Assembly (NCBI RefSeq): GCF_001553955.1
Contig: NZ_CP014234.1
Span: forward strand, 434,001 to 498,000
Length of the DNA: 64,000 nt
Direction of reading: 5' to 3'
From: Moraxella osloensis
GTDB taxonomy: Bacteria; Pseudomonadota; Gammaproteobacteria; Pseudomonadales; Moraxellaceae
The position numbers and the translations under genes were made by a program. Numbering within the stretch: the first letter of the stretch is position 1; each line of letters opens with the position of its first letter. The notes under the pieces were generated by a model, which had not been told where the DNA came from, searched no databases, and was given only the letters and a program-made list of their open reading frames with translations. This document shows positions 35,951 through 43,032 of this stretch, one piece after another.

Positions 35951-37138
35951 ATGAGCTCTTATTTACTCCCCACCTATAAACGCCAGCCCATTAGCTTTGT
36001 TAAAGGTCAAGGTAGTTACCTTTATACCGCTGACGCAACGCCGTATTTGGATGCGTTAACAGGGATTGCTGTCTGTGGACTGGGGCACTGTCATCCGCGT
36101 GTCACTGCCGCGATTGCCGATCAAGCAGCAACGCTTGTGCATACCAGCAATCTTTTTGGTATTGATTGGCAAGAGCGCGCGGGTGAAAAGTTATGCCAAG
36201 TGGCAGGCATGGATAAAGTATTTTTTGCCAATAGCGGTGCCGAGGCCAACGAAGCGGCATTAAAAATGGCGCGACTGTTTGCATCAAATCGTGGGCAAAC
36301 CCAAGCCAAAGTGATTGTGATGGAAAAATCGTTTCATGGACGCACCCTACTGACCGTATCCGCCACCGCAAATCCAATGGCTAGAGCTGGATTTTTTACC
36401 TTAGATGATGATTTTATTCGTGTGCCTTTTGGGGATATTGAAGCGATTAGCCAAGCGATTGCCGATAACGACAATGTTTGCGCTGTGATGCTTGAGCCTA
36501 TCCAAGGTGAAAGTGGCGTCAATACCGCTGCCAATGGCTTTGATTTTTTAACCCAAGTTCGCAAAGTTTGCGATGACCATGACTTACTAATGATTTTAGA
36601 TGAAGTGCAAACGGGCAATGGTCGGACAGGGCGATACTTTGCTTATCAATATTCATCCATCAAACCTGATATTTTGACCACAGCAAAAGGGTTGGGGAAT
36701 GGTTTTCCTGTGGGTGCTTGCATGACCAGCGCAAAAGCCAATGATATTTTTAGCTATGGCTCACACGGCTCAACGTATGGTGGTACGCCGCTTGCTTGCC
36801 GTGTGGTTAGCGAAGTGATTGATGTCATTGATGATGAAAATATGATGTCAAATACCCTTAGCAATAGCGCAGCGTTGATTGAGCAAATCACTAGCGAGCT
36901 AGGTAGCCAAGGGGTTACTGTACGGGGAAAAGGCATGATGCTAGGGGTGGTGATGCCACAGGATCGCGGCATTGCATTTGATAGCTTGGTCGATAAAGCG
37001 CGTGACAATCATCATCTAATCATCAATGTGGCAGGCGGTAATGCCATTCGGTTATTGCCACCGCTCAACATGAGTGCTGATGAAACCGCCCAAATCGGTG
37101 AGCGCCTCATTCACCTTATCCAATCAGCCCTGTATTAG
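35951..37138 (+). CDS. argD: Class III aminotransferase, acetylornithine aminotransferase type
   Basis: A PLP enzyme of about 395 residues. AKE start at 35951 has the ribosome binding site AAAGGA at -12; the open frame starts six codons earlier. Signatures: LDALTGIAVCGLGHCHPRV, FFANSGAEANEAALKMAR, VMLEPIQGESGVN, LLMILDEVQTGNGRTG and the PLP Lys in LTTAKGLGNGFPVGA. This subfamily makes N-acetylornithine (arginine pathway) and can also serve succinyl-diaminopimelate. The gene is single with a terminator directly after the stop. Confidence 0.88.
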   Translation: MSSYLLPTYKRQPISFVKGQGSYLYTADATPYLDALTGIAVCGLGHCHPRVTAAIADQAATLVHTSNLFGIDWQERAGEKLCQVAGMDKVFFANSGAEANEAALKMARLFASNRGQTQAKVIVMEKSFHGRTLLTVSATANPMARAGFFTLDDDFIRVPFGDIEAISQAIADNDNVCAVMLEPIQGESGVNTAANGFDFLTQVRKVCDDHDLLMILDEVQTGNGRTGRYFAYQYSSIKPDILTTAKGLGNGFPVGACMTSAKANDIFSYGSHGSTYGGTPLACRVVSEVIDVIDDENMMSNTLSNSAALIEQITSELGSQGVTVRGKGMMLGVVMPQDRGIAFDSLVDKARDNHHLIINVAGGNAIRLLPPLNMSADETAQIGERLIHLIQSALY

Positions 37139-37162
37139 ACTCACCCATCAGTGAGTCTTTTG
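37137..37162 (+). terminator. Terminator of the argD-type gene
   Basis: Stem AGACTCAC / GTGAGTCT with a 6-base loop and a short T-run; it begins in the stop codon of the gene. Confidence 0.7.
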
Positions 37163-37266
37163 ATTTTAGAAAAATAAGCTTGCTCAGCCAAAGACCGTAT
37201 GATGACATCTTAATTGGCAAGCCCACTATCGGCAAAGAAGTTGGCAACCAATCATAGATTTGCCGA

Positions 37267-37548
37267 TTAATGTCGCAAGCTTTTAATCGCCCATACCATC
37301 GCAATGACAACCATGGCAATAGATGCACCATATAAAAAAGTATTGATATTTGCGCCACCTTCAACCGCTTGCTCCAAAAACAAAATCACTAAAATAATCA
37401 TCGACACTTGCATCAAGTTAATCTTTAAGTCATGAAAATCTTTGATGCCTAACACGGTGAGAAAACGCGACTCTTGGGCAGGTTTATTGGAAATAAATAA
37501 ACGATAATTGGCGATGGCAATCATTTGAAAACTCAATGCAATGAGTAA
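37267..37548 (-). pseudogene. UPF0114/YqhA-type membrane protein, C-terminal part (split by transposon)
   Basis: The downstream 89 codons of a small membrane protein: QMIAIANYRLFISNKPAQES, then VSMIILVILFLEQAV and IAMVVIAMVWAIKSL as membrane segments. The in-frame 5' part lies at 41130-41334, across the composite transposon. Joining both at one copy of the 7-bp repeat (37542-37548) gives LLKTLDILLIALSFQMIAIA with no stop or shift, 159 residues in total, a normal length for the family. A TTG near 37536 could allow a short product but no ribosome binding site is clear. Confidence 0.85.
37542..37548. repeat. Target-site direct repeat, left copy (TGAGTAA)
   Basis: TGAGTAA directly precedes the left end of the composite transposon and recurs directly after its right end. 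Confidence 0.85.
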
Positions 37549-38686
37549 CTGAAGTTACGCAGCCCTTTAAAAAAGCGCTATCATAACAAAAAAAGCAGTC
37601 AGAGAGAGTAAACAAATGAACAAAGACATGATAGAACTCTACAGCGACTACCTCATTGCAAGTTTTGGGCAAACCACCGCCACAGGACTTGCCAATCTAC
37701 TACAAGGGAGCATCTACCATGACAGCATCACCCGCTTTCTAAACAGTGAAACACTCACCGCCAAAGAACAATGGCAACTGATTAAACCCATGCTAAGACA
37801 GCATGAAAATGCCACACCCAATGCCATCGGCTATCTCATCTTTGATGACACCATACAGCCCAAACCTCACACAAGCGTCGACGACATCAACTGCTGGCAC
37901 TACGACCACACCCAAAACAAAAATGTTAAAGGCATTAACCTGCTTAACTGTCTGTATCATCGCAAAGATATCGACATACCCTTAAGCTTTGACATCATCA
38001 CCAAACCCAATGTCTTTACCGATGACAAAGGCAAGGTTAAACGTAAAAGTGATAAAACCAAAAATCAGCGACTGCTTGATATGTTTGATAGGGCAATCAA
38101 AAACCAAGTCAAATTCGACTATGTATTAGCTGATTCTTGGTTTTCAGCCAAAGCAACATTCAAGCACATCCGTAAAGCCAAAAAACATTTCATCTTTGCG
38201 TTAAAGTCAAATCGCTTGGTGGCTTTAACCCCTGATGATAGAGAAAAAGGTAACTTTGTACGTATTGATGAATCTAATCTACCCGATAATACCCCTGTTC
38301 ACGGCTTTTTAAATGACTATCATGATGAAGTCTTGTTATTACGCCGAGTCTTTACAAACAAGGACGGTTCTACAGGGCTGTTATATCTAGTATGCTCAGA
38401 TTTGCAATGCGACAAGGATAAATTTATCAACGGCTATCAAAAACGATGGCAGGTTGAAGTGTATCATAAGTCGTTAAAGCAAAATGCCAATTTGGGTAAG
38501 TTGCCTGCTCATAGCCAAAGGGCTCGGTTTAATCATATGTTTTTAGCCACGTATGCGGTGTTTAAGCTTGAGTGTTTGAAAATCAAAACCAAGTTAAATC
38601 ATTTCGCTTTGCGTACGAAGTTACTAATTTCTGCTAATCAGTCGGCTTTTGCCCAGCTTAAGGCTATTAGCGGTGCGTAACTTCGG
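37549..38686 (+). mobile_element. IS4-family insertion sequence, left copy
   Basis: 1138 bp with 13-bp imperfect ends: CTGAAGTTACGCA outside and CCGAAGTTACGCA inside (reading inwards). One transposase gene fills it. The right copy has the same length. Confidence 0.9.
37616..38680 (+). CDS. IS4-family transposase, left copy
   Basis: 354 residues with the DDE residues in YLIFDDTIQPKP (Asp77/78), DYVLADSWFSAKATF (Asp173) and the Glu of YQKRWQVEVYHKSLK. The last segment is an exact Y-(2)-R-(3)-E-(6)-K signature, which defines the IS4 family. It starts 67 bp inside the left end and ends 6 bp before the inner end. It differs from the right copy at seven residues, all after position 188. It looks intact and could move the composite unit. 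Confidence 0.93.
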   Translation: MNKDMIELYSDYLIASFGQTTATGLANLLQGSIYHDSITRFLNSETLTAKEQWQLIKPMLRQHENATPNAIGYLIFDDTIQPKPHTSVDDINCWHYDHTQNKNVKGINLLNCLYHRKDIDIPLSFDIITKPNVFTDDKGKVKRKSDKTKNQRLLDMFDRAIKNQVKFDYVLADSWFSAKATFKHIRKAKKHFIFALKSNRLVALTPDDREKGNFVRIDESNLPDNTPVHGFLNDYHDEVLLLRRVFTNKDGSTGLLYLVCSDLQCDKDKFINGYQKRWQVEVYHKSLKQNANLGKLPAHSQRARFNHMFLATYAVFKLECLKIKTKLNHFALRTKLLISANQSAFAQLKAISGA

Positions 38687-39123
38687 TTAATTATTTATTT
38701 ACTACTTGGTTGAAAATAGCTCATTTGGCTAGTAAAAAATACCAGCCCGATGAATGGTATTGGTGCTTAACCCTATCTGGGTCGATTGCATCTGGCGCAT
38801 TTTTGCATTTTTATTGAACATTTTATCTGGAGAGGGCCTGCAATATAAGTTTCAATCATTCCAACGGTTTTCATGGGTTAAAAAAGCATTGTTTTTGTGC
38901 GAAAAATAGTATGGTTTTATTTATATGCCTTTAAATGGTTCAAATTTCAGCCGAAATCCTGCATCAAGCTTATAAATAGGGAAAGTGAAAATGCTTTTTA
39001 GTTCTTTAATAATAAAAATATATGATTTTATTGGATTTTATTGAGTTGGCATAACCTTTGCAAGATACATTTTGATGCAATTTAAAACATAAATCAGTCA
39101 AATATCCATCATGGGGAGATCAA
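38687..39123 (+). promoter_or_regulatory. Upstream region of the TorF-type porin gene inside the transposon
   Basis: 437 bp with no ORF worth calling. It contains a sigma-54-type -24/-12 promoter at 39046-39062 and, further upstream, a TTGGTGC half-site near 38760 that faintly resembles half of an NtrC site. The length is typical of a region with an upstream activator site. A GGGGAGA ribosome binding site precedes the ATG. Confidence 0.6.
39046..39062 (+). promoter_or_regulatory. Sigma-54 (RpoN) promoter of the TorF-type gene
   Basis: TTGGCATAACCTTTGCA matches the -24/-12 consensus YTGGCACGRNNNTTGCW at 14 of 16 informative places and keeps the GG and GC pairs exactly 12 bp apart. Transcription would start near 39073, leaving a 50-nt leader. 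Confidence 0.75.
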
Positions 39124-39891
39124 ATGATGAAACTTGCATATAAAGCAGTGGCGTTAAGTGTTATGGCGATGGCTTCAACTTTGGCAATGGCTGAAGAATC
39201 GAATGCGCTGTCTCAGGCAGGTGTAAGCTTTGCAGGAACCGCTGCCTTAACTTCAGATTACCGTTATCGTGGTGTGACCCAAACTCAAAATGACCCTGCG
39301 GTGCAAGTTGGCTTTGCATTAACGCATGAATCAGGCCTTTATGCGGGTGTCTGGGGTTCCAATGTAAATTTTGGTGGTGCTGATCCACATCTTGAGCTAG
39401 ACCCATATGTTGGTTATGCAACTGAACTGCCATTTGCAGGCAAACCCACTTTGGATGTTGGCCTATGGTATTACGGTTATCCAAGCGCATCAGATATCAA
39501 CTGGCTTGAGCTTTACGCAAAACTTGGATTCAAGGATGTATTAACCTCTGGTGACAGCTTGCTGGGTGCAGTCAACTATACCAATGACTTTGCTGGTCTG
39601 GACGAGAATGGCTGGTATGTAAATGCAACCTATAATGTGCCGTTTGCCGCTGGCTTTGGTGGTGTGGCAAGCGTTGGCTATACCAAGGTGGATAACTACG
39701 ACTTTAGCGACAGTGGCAGTGAAGATGACACCTATGTTGACTGGAAAGTGGGCCTCACCTATAACGTGAAGTCTGTTTCTGGCTTGACTGCTGAATTGGC
39801 TGCGATTGGCACCAATATTGATGCCAATGCCCAACCATACAAACGCGGTACAGAAACGGGTGCGGTGTTTACCTTAACCAAGGCGTTCTAA
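39124..39891 (+). CDS. TorF-family putative porin (TIGR02001 type)
   Basis: 255 residues with a signal peptide (KLAYKAVALSVMAMASTLAMA, cut in two here: KLAYKAVALSVMA and MASTLAMA, cleavage before EESNAL). The start of the mature part, FAGTAALTSDYRYRGVTQTQ, and the Trp/Gly-rich alternating strands to the terminal Phe (TLTKAF) fit an outer-membrane beta barrel. In relatives this family is often next to glnK-amtB and nitrogen control, in keeping with the sigma-54 promoter here. Here it is the single passenger of a composite transposon, separated from any such neighbours. Substrate unknown. Confidence 0.88.
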   Translation: MMKLAYKAVALSVMAMASTLAMAEESNALSQAGVSFAGTAALTSDYRYRGVTQTQNDPAVQVGFALTHESGLYAGVWGSNVNFGGADPHLELDPYVGYATELPFAGKPTLDVGLWYYGYPSASDINWLELYAKLGFKDVLTSGDSLLGAVNYTNDFAGLDENGWYVNATYNVPFAAGFGGVASVGYTKVDNYDFSDSGSEDDTYVDWKVGLTYNVKSVSGLTAELAAIGTNIDANAQPYKRGTETGAVFTLTKAF

Positions 39892-39953
39892 TGTGGTTAG
39901 GGATGTGTTGAACCTTTATTTATAAAGGTTTGCCAGCTCCTCTAGCGAAGAAA

Positions 39954-39984
39954 ACAGTCAGCACATATGCTGGCTGTTTTTTTA
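39954..39984 (+). terminator. Terminator of the TorF-type gene
   Basis: Stem ACAGTCAGCA / TGCTGGCTGT (one mismatch-like G-T pair) with a 4-base loop and a seven-T run, 63 bp past the stop and just before the right IS copy. Confidence 0.8.
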
Positions 39985-39991
39985 TTATTAC

Positions 39992-41129
39992 CCGAAGTTA
40001 CGCACCGCTAATAGCCTTAAGCTGGGCAAAAGCCGACTGATTAGCGGAGACGAGTAACTTTAAACGCAAAGCAAAGTGATTTAACTTGGTTTTGATTTTC
40101 AAACACTCAAGCTTAAACACCGCATACGTGGCTAAAAACATATGATTAAACCGAGCCCTTTGGCTATGAGCAGGCGACTTACCCAAATTGGCATTTTGCT
40201 TTAACGACTTATGATACACTTCAACCTGCCATCGTTTTTGATAGCCGTTGATAAATTTATCCTTGTCGCATTGCAAATCTGAGCATACCAGATATAACAC
40301 CCCTGTAGAACCGTCCTTGTTTGTAAAGACTCGGCGTAATAACAAGACTTCATCATGATAGTCATTTAAAAAGCCGCGAACAGGGGTATTATCGGGTAGA
40401 TTAGATTCATCAATACGTACAAAGTTACCTTTTTCTCTATCATCCGCGGTTAAAGCCACCAAGCGATTTGACTTTAACGCAAAGATGAAATGCTTGTTAG
40501 CTTTACGAATATGTTTGAATGTCGCTTTGGCTGAAAACCAAGAATCAGCTAATACATAGTCGAATTTGACTTGGTTTTTGATTGCCCTATCAAACATATC
40601 AAGCAGTCGCTGATTTTTGGTTTTATCACTTTTACGTTTAACCTTGCCTTTGTCATCGGTAAAGACATTGGGTTTGGTGATGATGTCAAAGCTTAAGGGT
40701 ATGTCGATATCTTTGCGATGATACAGACAGTTAAGCAGGTTAATGCCTTTAACATTTTTGTTTTGGGTGTGGTCGTAGTGCCAGCAGTTGATGTCGTCGA
40801 CGCTTGTGTGAGGTTTGGGCTGTATGGTGTCATCAAAGATGAGATAGCCGATGGCATTGGGTGTGGCATTTTCATGCTGTCTTAGCATGGGTTTAATCAG
40901 TTGCCATTGTTCTTTGGCGGTGAGTGTTTCACTGTTTAGAAAGCGGGTGATGCTGTCATGGTAGATGCTCCCTTGTAGTAGATTGGCAAGCCCTGTGGCG
41001 GTGGTTTGCCCAAAACTTGCGATGAGGTAGTCGCTGTAGAGTTCTATCATGTCTTTGTTCATTTGTTTACTCTCTCTGACTGCTTTTTTTGTTATGATAG
41101 CGCTTTTTTAAAGGGCTGCGTAACTTCAG
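39992..41129 (-). mobile_element. IS4-family insertion sequence, right copy
   Basis: 1138 bp, inverted relative to the left copy, with ends CCGAAGTTACGCA inside and the complement of CTGAAGTTACGCA outside. Inner (transposase 3') half differs from the left copy more than the outer half. Confidence 0.9.
39998..41062 (-). CDS. IS4-family transposase, right copy
   Basis: 354 residues with intact DDE and Y-(2)-R-(3)-E-(6)-K signature. Compared with the left copy the first 188 residues are identical and then seven substitutions follow (for example KAKKH to KANKH, ALTPDD to ALTADD, GKLP to GKSP, RTKLLIS to RLKLLVS). The 5' ends of both genes point outwards-in from the outer ends of the composite transposon, so the identical halves are the outer ones. 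Confidence 0.93.
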   Translation of the reverse strand: MNKDMIELYSDYLIASFGQTTATGLANLLQGSIYHDSITRFLNSETLTAKEQWQLIKPMLRQHENATPNAIGYLIFDDTIQPKPHTSVDDINCWHYDHTQNKNVKGINLLNCLYHRKDIDIPLSFDIITKPNVFTDDKGKVKRKSDKTKNQRLLDMFDRAIKNQVKFDYVLADSWFSAKATFKHIRKANKHFIFALKSNRLVALTADDREKGNFVRIDESNLPDNTPVRGFLNDYHDEVLLLRRVFTNKDGSTGVLYLVCSDLQCDKDKFINGYQKRWQVEVYHKSLKQNANLGKSPAHSQRARFNHMFLATYAVFKLECLKIKTKLNHFALRLKLLVSANQSAFAQLKAISGA

Positions 41130-41136
41130 TGAGTAA
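41130..41136. repeat. Target-site direct repeat, right copy (TGAGTAA)
   Basis: TGAGTAA directly follows the right end of the composite transposon, matching 37542-37548. Confidence 0.85.
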
Positions 41137-41334
41137 AATATCCAATGTTTTTAATAGATTGACTGCCAAAATTTGCCCATCTAATGGTTTGACGGTGGGA
41201 TTGGTAAAAAATTCAGAGAGTATATGAAAGATAATATTTAAGGACGCCATATAAAGCGTGACCGAAGATACTAAACTTACCATAATGGTTAGAAATACCA
41301 AATAACGGCTATTTTTAAACAGTTTTTCAATCAT
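41130..41334 (-). pseudogene. UPF0114/YqhA-type membrane protein, N-terminal part (split by transposon)
   Basis: The first 68 codons of the gene whose remainder is at 37267-37548: start MIEKLFKNSRYLVFLTIMVS, a first membrane segment and then a loop and second helix (GQILAVNLLKTLDILL) that is broken after the ILL by the transposon end. The ORF then runs a few codons into the IS (to a stop at 41092). Upstream a normal start region is kept, so a truncated peptide could be made. The UPF0114 family is of unknown function. Confidence 0.82.
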
Positions 41335-41413
41335 AAAAAATAAGCCTTCATCAAAAAGGCTTATTTTATCACACTCAAATTTTAGGATGGCGATTTTGTA
41401 ATTGCCCCAGCGG

Positions 41414-42415
41414 CTATGCTTTACCCAAATTCGGAAACTTTACCGACAAAATCGCTGTCACTGTTAGTACGGCGACAATAAAGCCTAACGAGATAGCCAT
41501 CGGCACATGGAAAACATCAAGCAGTAGCATTTTTGCGCCAATAAACACCAAGATGACACTAAGCGCATAAGGCAATAAATGGAATTTATCCGCCAAACCC
41601 GATAACAAGAAGAACATCGCCCGTAGACCCAAAATAGCCAGCAAGTTTGCCGTCAAAACAATAAATGGGTCGGTAGTGACCGCAAAAATTGCAGGGATCG
41701 AATCCACCGCAAAAATCACATCCGACAATTCAACCAAGATAAGCACCACCGCTAACGGGGTAAAATACTTAACGCCATTTTTCACCAACACAAACCGCTC
41801 TTGACCTGATGCATCATGGATGTCATCGCTGATTTTCAGATGTTTTTGTAAAAACTTATATAAGCCTGACTGCTTCGGGTCTTCTTGCTCATCGTGGTTT
41901 TGCCACATTTTTATACCCGTGTACAGCAAAAATGCGCCAAAAATATATAAAATCCAGCTAAACTCAGCGACAAGCCAAGCCCCTGCAAAAATCATCACCG
42001 TGCGCATGACAATCGCACCAATCACCCCGTACAGTAAAATCTTCCGTTGCATCGCAGGCGACACCGCAAACGCCGCAAAAATCATCAACCATACAAAAAC
42101 GTTATCAATGGCGAGCGATTTTTCCAGTAAATATCCTGTAAAAAACTCCCCTACTTTTTGAGTGGCGATAGCACTGCCAAAATTTTGTAATAGATACCAC
42201 CATAGACCGCCTGCAAACAGCACAGACACGCCCACCCAAATGGCACTCCAAATACCCGCTTGTTTCATCGAAACCGCTTCACCATTTTTTGGGGTTTTAA
42301 AGGTAAAAAAATCAACCAATAACAGTATCGCTACGATAGCAAAGAACACGGTATACAGTATGGGACTGCCAATGCTCATGGGTTCTGTCATTTGATTTAC
42401 TGCTGCAAGTAACAT
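41414..42415 (-). CDS. alx: TerC/Alx-family membrane protein
   Basis: A 333-residue polytopic protein of the TerC family. Seven or more membrane segments are seen, with the metal-site residues in FFTGYLLEKSLAIDNVFVW (Glu, Asp, Asn) and VLVELSDVIFAVDSIPAIFAV (Glu, Asp, Asp), the two repeats typical of Alx/TerC. The family exports Mn2+ or supports metalation of secreted enzymes. It lies behind a probable Mn2+ riboswitch, which fits the Alx branch; the symbol is given on that basis. The Met at codon 13 (MSIGSP) is another possible start. Confidence 0.88.
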   Translation of the reverse strand: MLLAAVNQMTEPMSIGSPILYTVFFAIVAILLLVDFFTFKTPKNGEAVSMKQAGIWSAIWVGVSVLFAGGLWWYLLQNFGSAIATQKVGEFFTGYLLEKSLAIDNVFVWLMIFAAFAVSPAMQRKILLYGVIGAIVMRTVMIFAGAWLVAEFSWILYIFGAFLLYTGIKMWQNHDEQEDPKQSGLYKFLQKHLKISDDIHDASGQERFVLVKNGVKYFTPLAVVLILVELSDVIFAVDSIPAIFAVTTDPFIVLTANLLAILGLRAMFFLLSGLADKFHLLPYALSVILVFIGAKMLLLDVFHVPMAISLGFIVAVLTVTAILSVKFPNLGKA

Positions 42416-42487
42416 TATCGCTCCTTAGTATGCATTTACAAACTATGGCTGGCAATAAGTCAAAGGATTTTGGAAAAATGCTAAGCA

Positions 42488-42540
42488 CAAAAAAAACCTT
42501 GACTCACACCGACCAAATATGTGGTTGTGTTAAGTCAAGG
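42488..42540 (-). terminator. Riboswitch-controlled terminator before the TerC/Alx gene
   Basis: On the minus strand CCTTGACTTAACACAACC pairs with GGTCGGTGTGAGTCAAGG (a long stem with few mismatches), followed by eight T. Its first arm starts with CCTTGA, the same bases that close the aptamer helix P1. Confidence 0.88.
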
Positions 42541-42664
42541 TCTGGCTTACTATTTGATAATTAGCTCAATATATGGCTAAAAAATAGCTGATTTACCGGT
42601 AAGCGGCTACTTACGTAATGACGATAAATCACAAACTGCTGAAGTGAGAAGTTACTCCCCTTGA
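42535..42664 (-). ncRNA. yybP-ykoY riboswitch (Mn2+ sensing) aptamer
   Basis: Read on the minus strand, the leader begins with TCAAGGGGAGTAACTTC and ends AAGCCAGACCTTGA. P1 is TCAAGG / CCTTGA. The GGGGAGTA box at the 5' side and the CAGACCTT box at the 3' side are the conserved parts of this class, with CGTCATTACG between. A promoter ends right at its 5' side and a terminator overlaps its 3' side. Regulation: Mn2+ would stabilise P1 and free the downstream gene from termination. Confidence 0.78.
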
Positions 42665-42671
42665 TAGCGAT

Positions 42672-42700
42672 AATGTAGCAGATTAGTGACCACTTATCAA
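42672..42700 (-). promoter_or_regulatory. Promoter of the riboswitch-TerC transcript
   Basis: On the minus strand TTGATA (complement of 42695-42700) and TACATT (complement of 42672-42677) are spaced by exactly 17 bp. The start would be near 42665, directly at the aptamer. Confidence 0.7.
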
Positions 42701-42928
42701 TTGAATTTATCAATCAGTAAATTTTGAATTTATTGTTTGGATTCAATGGCTATACGAGCATACCCCAAAACTTTTACCTGTACGTTTGGTTGGGGTGACT
42801 TATTCAAATTTGCTGCAAGCTGAAGCCTCGCCACAGATGTCATTATTGTAAGCCACTTAAAGCCAAATTTTGCCAATATATTTTTTAGCTAAACGTTCAA
42901 AAAATTTTATGTAAATGCTAACAACAGC
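42701..42928. other. Intergenic stretch between the riboswitch promoter and acnB terminator
   Basis: About 230 bp in which I see no gene, hairpin or repeat of note; A+T-rich. Confidence 0.5.
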
Positions 42929-42951
42929 AAAACCCTGCTATGTTGCAGGGT
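42929..42951 (-). terminator. Terminator of acnB
   Basis: Minus-strand perfect 7-bp stem ACCCTGC / GCAGGGT with a 6-base loop AACATA and a short T-run (four T), about 80 bp past the acnB stop. Confidence 0.6.
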
Positions 42952-43032
42952 CTTACTTTATTGCTATCCTACTTAATTAAAAGCTATCCTACTTAATTAA
43001 AATTAGACGAGCCTACCTTAACCTAACGATGA

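Larger units (their letters stand above)
37549..41129. mobile_element. Composite transposon: two inverted IS4-family copies carrying a TorF-type porin gene
   Basis: 3581 bp bounded by two IS4-family elements (37549-38686 and 39992-41129) in inverted orientation, with outer ends CTGAAGTTACGCAGCC and its reverse complement. The 1.3-kb interior holds one gene with its own sigma-54-type promoter and terminator. A 7-bp direct repeat TGAGTAA lies just outside both ends and the outside sequences rejoin to a complete gene, so the unit inserted as one. No name is known to me for it. Confidence 0.88.

Noticed and set aside
36102-36377. Antisense open frames in argD, mfd, acnB and other genes
   Set aside because: They lie opposite clear conserved genes, lack ribosome binding sites and have no family resemblance.
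37267-37536. The 89-codon ORF as an independent small membrane protein gene
   Set aside because: It joins in frame with the fragment at 41130-41334 across the composite transposon, so it is half of a split gene.
39911-39930. AACC-type hairpin right after the porin stop as its main terminator
   Set aside because: It has no T-run; the hairpin at 39954-39984 with seven T fits better.
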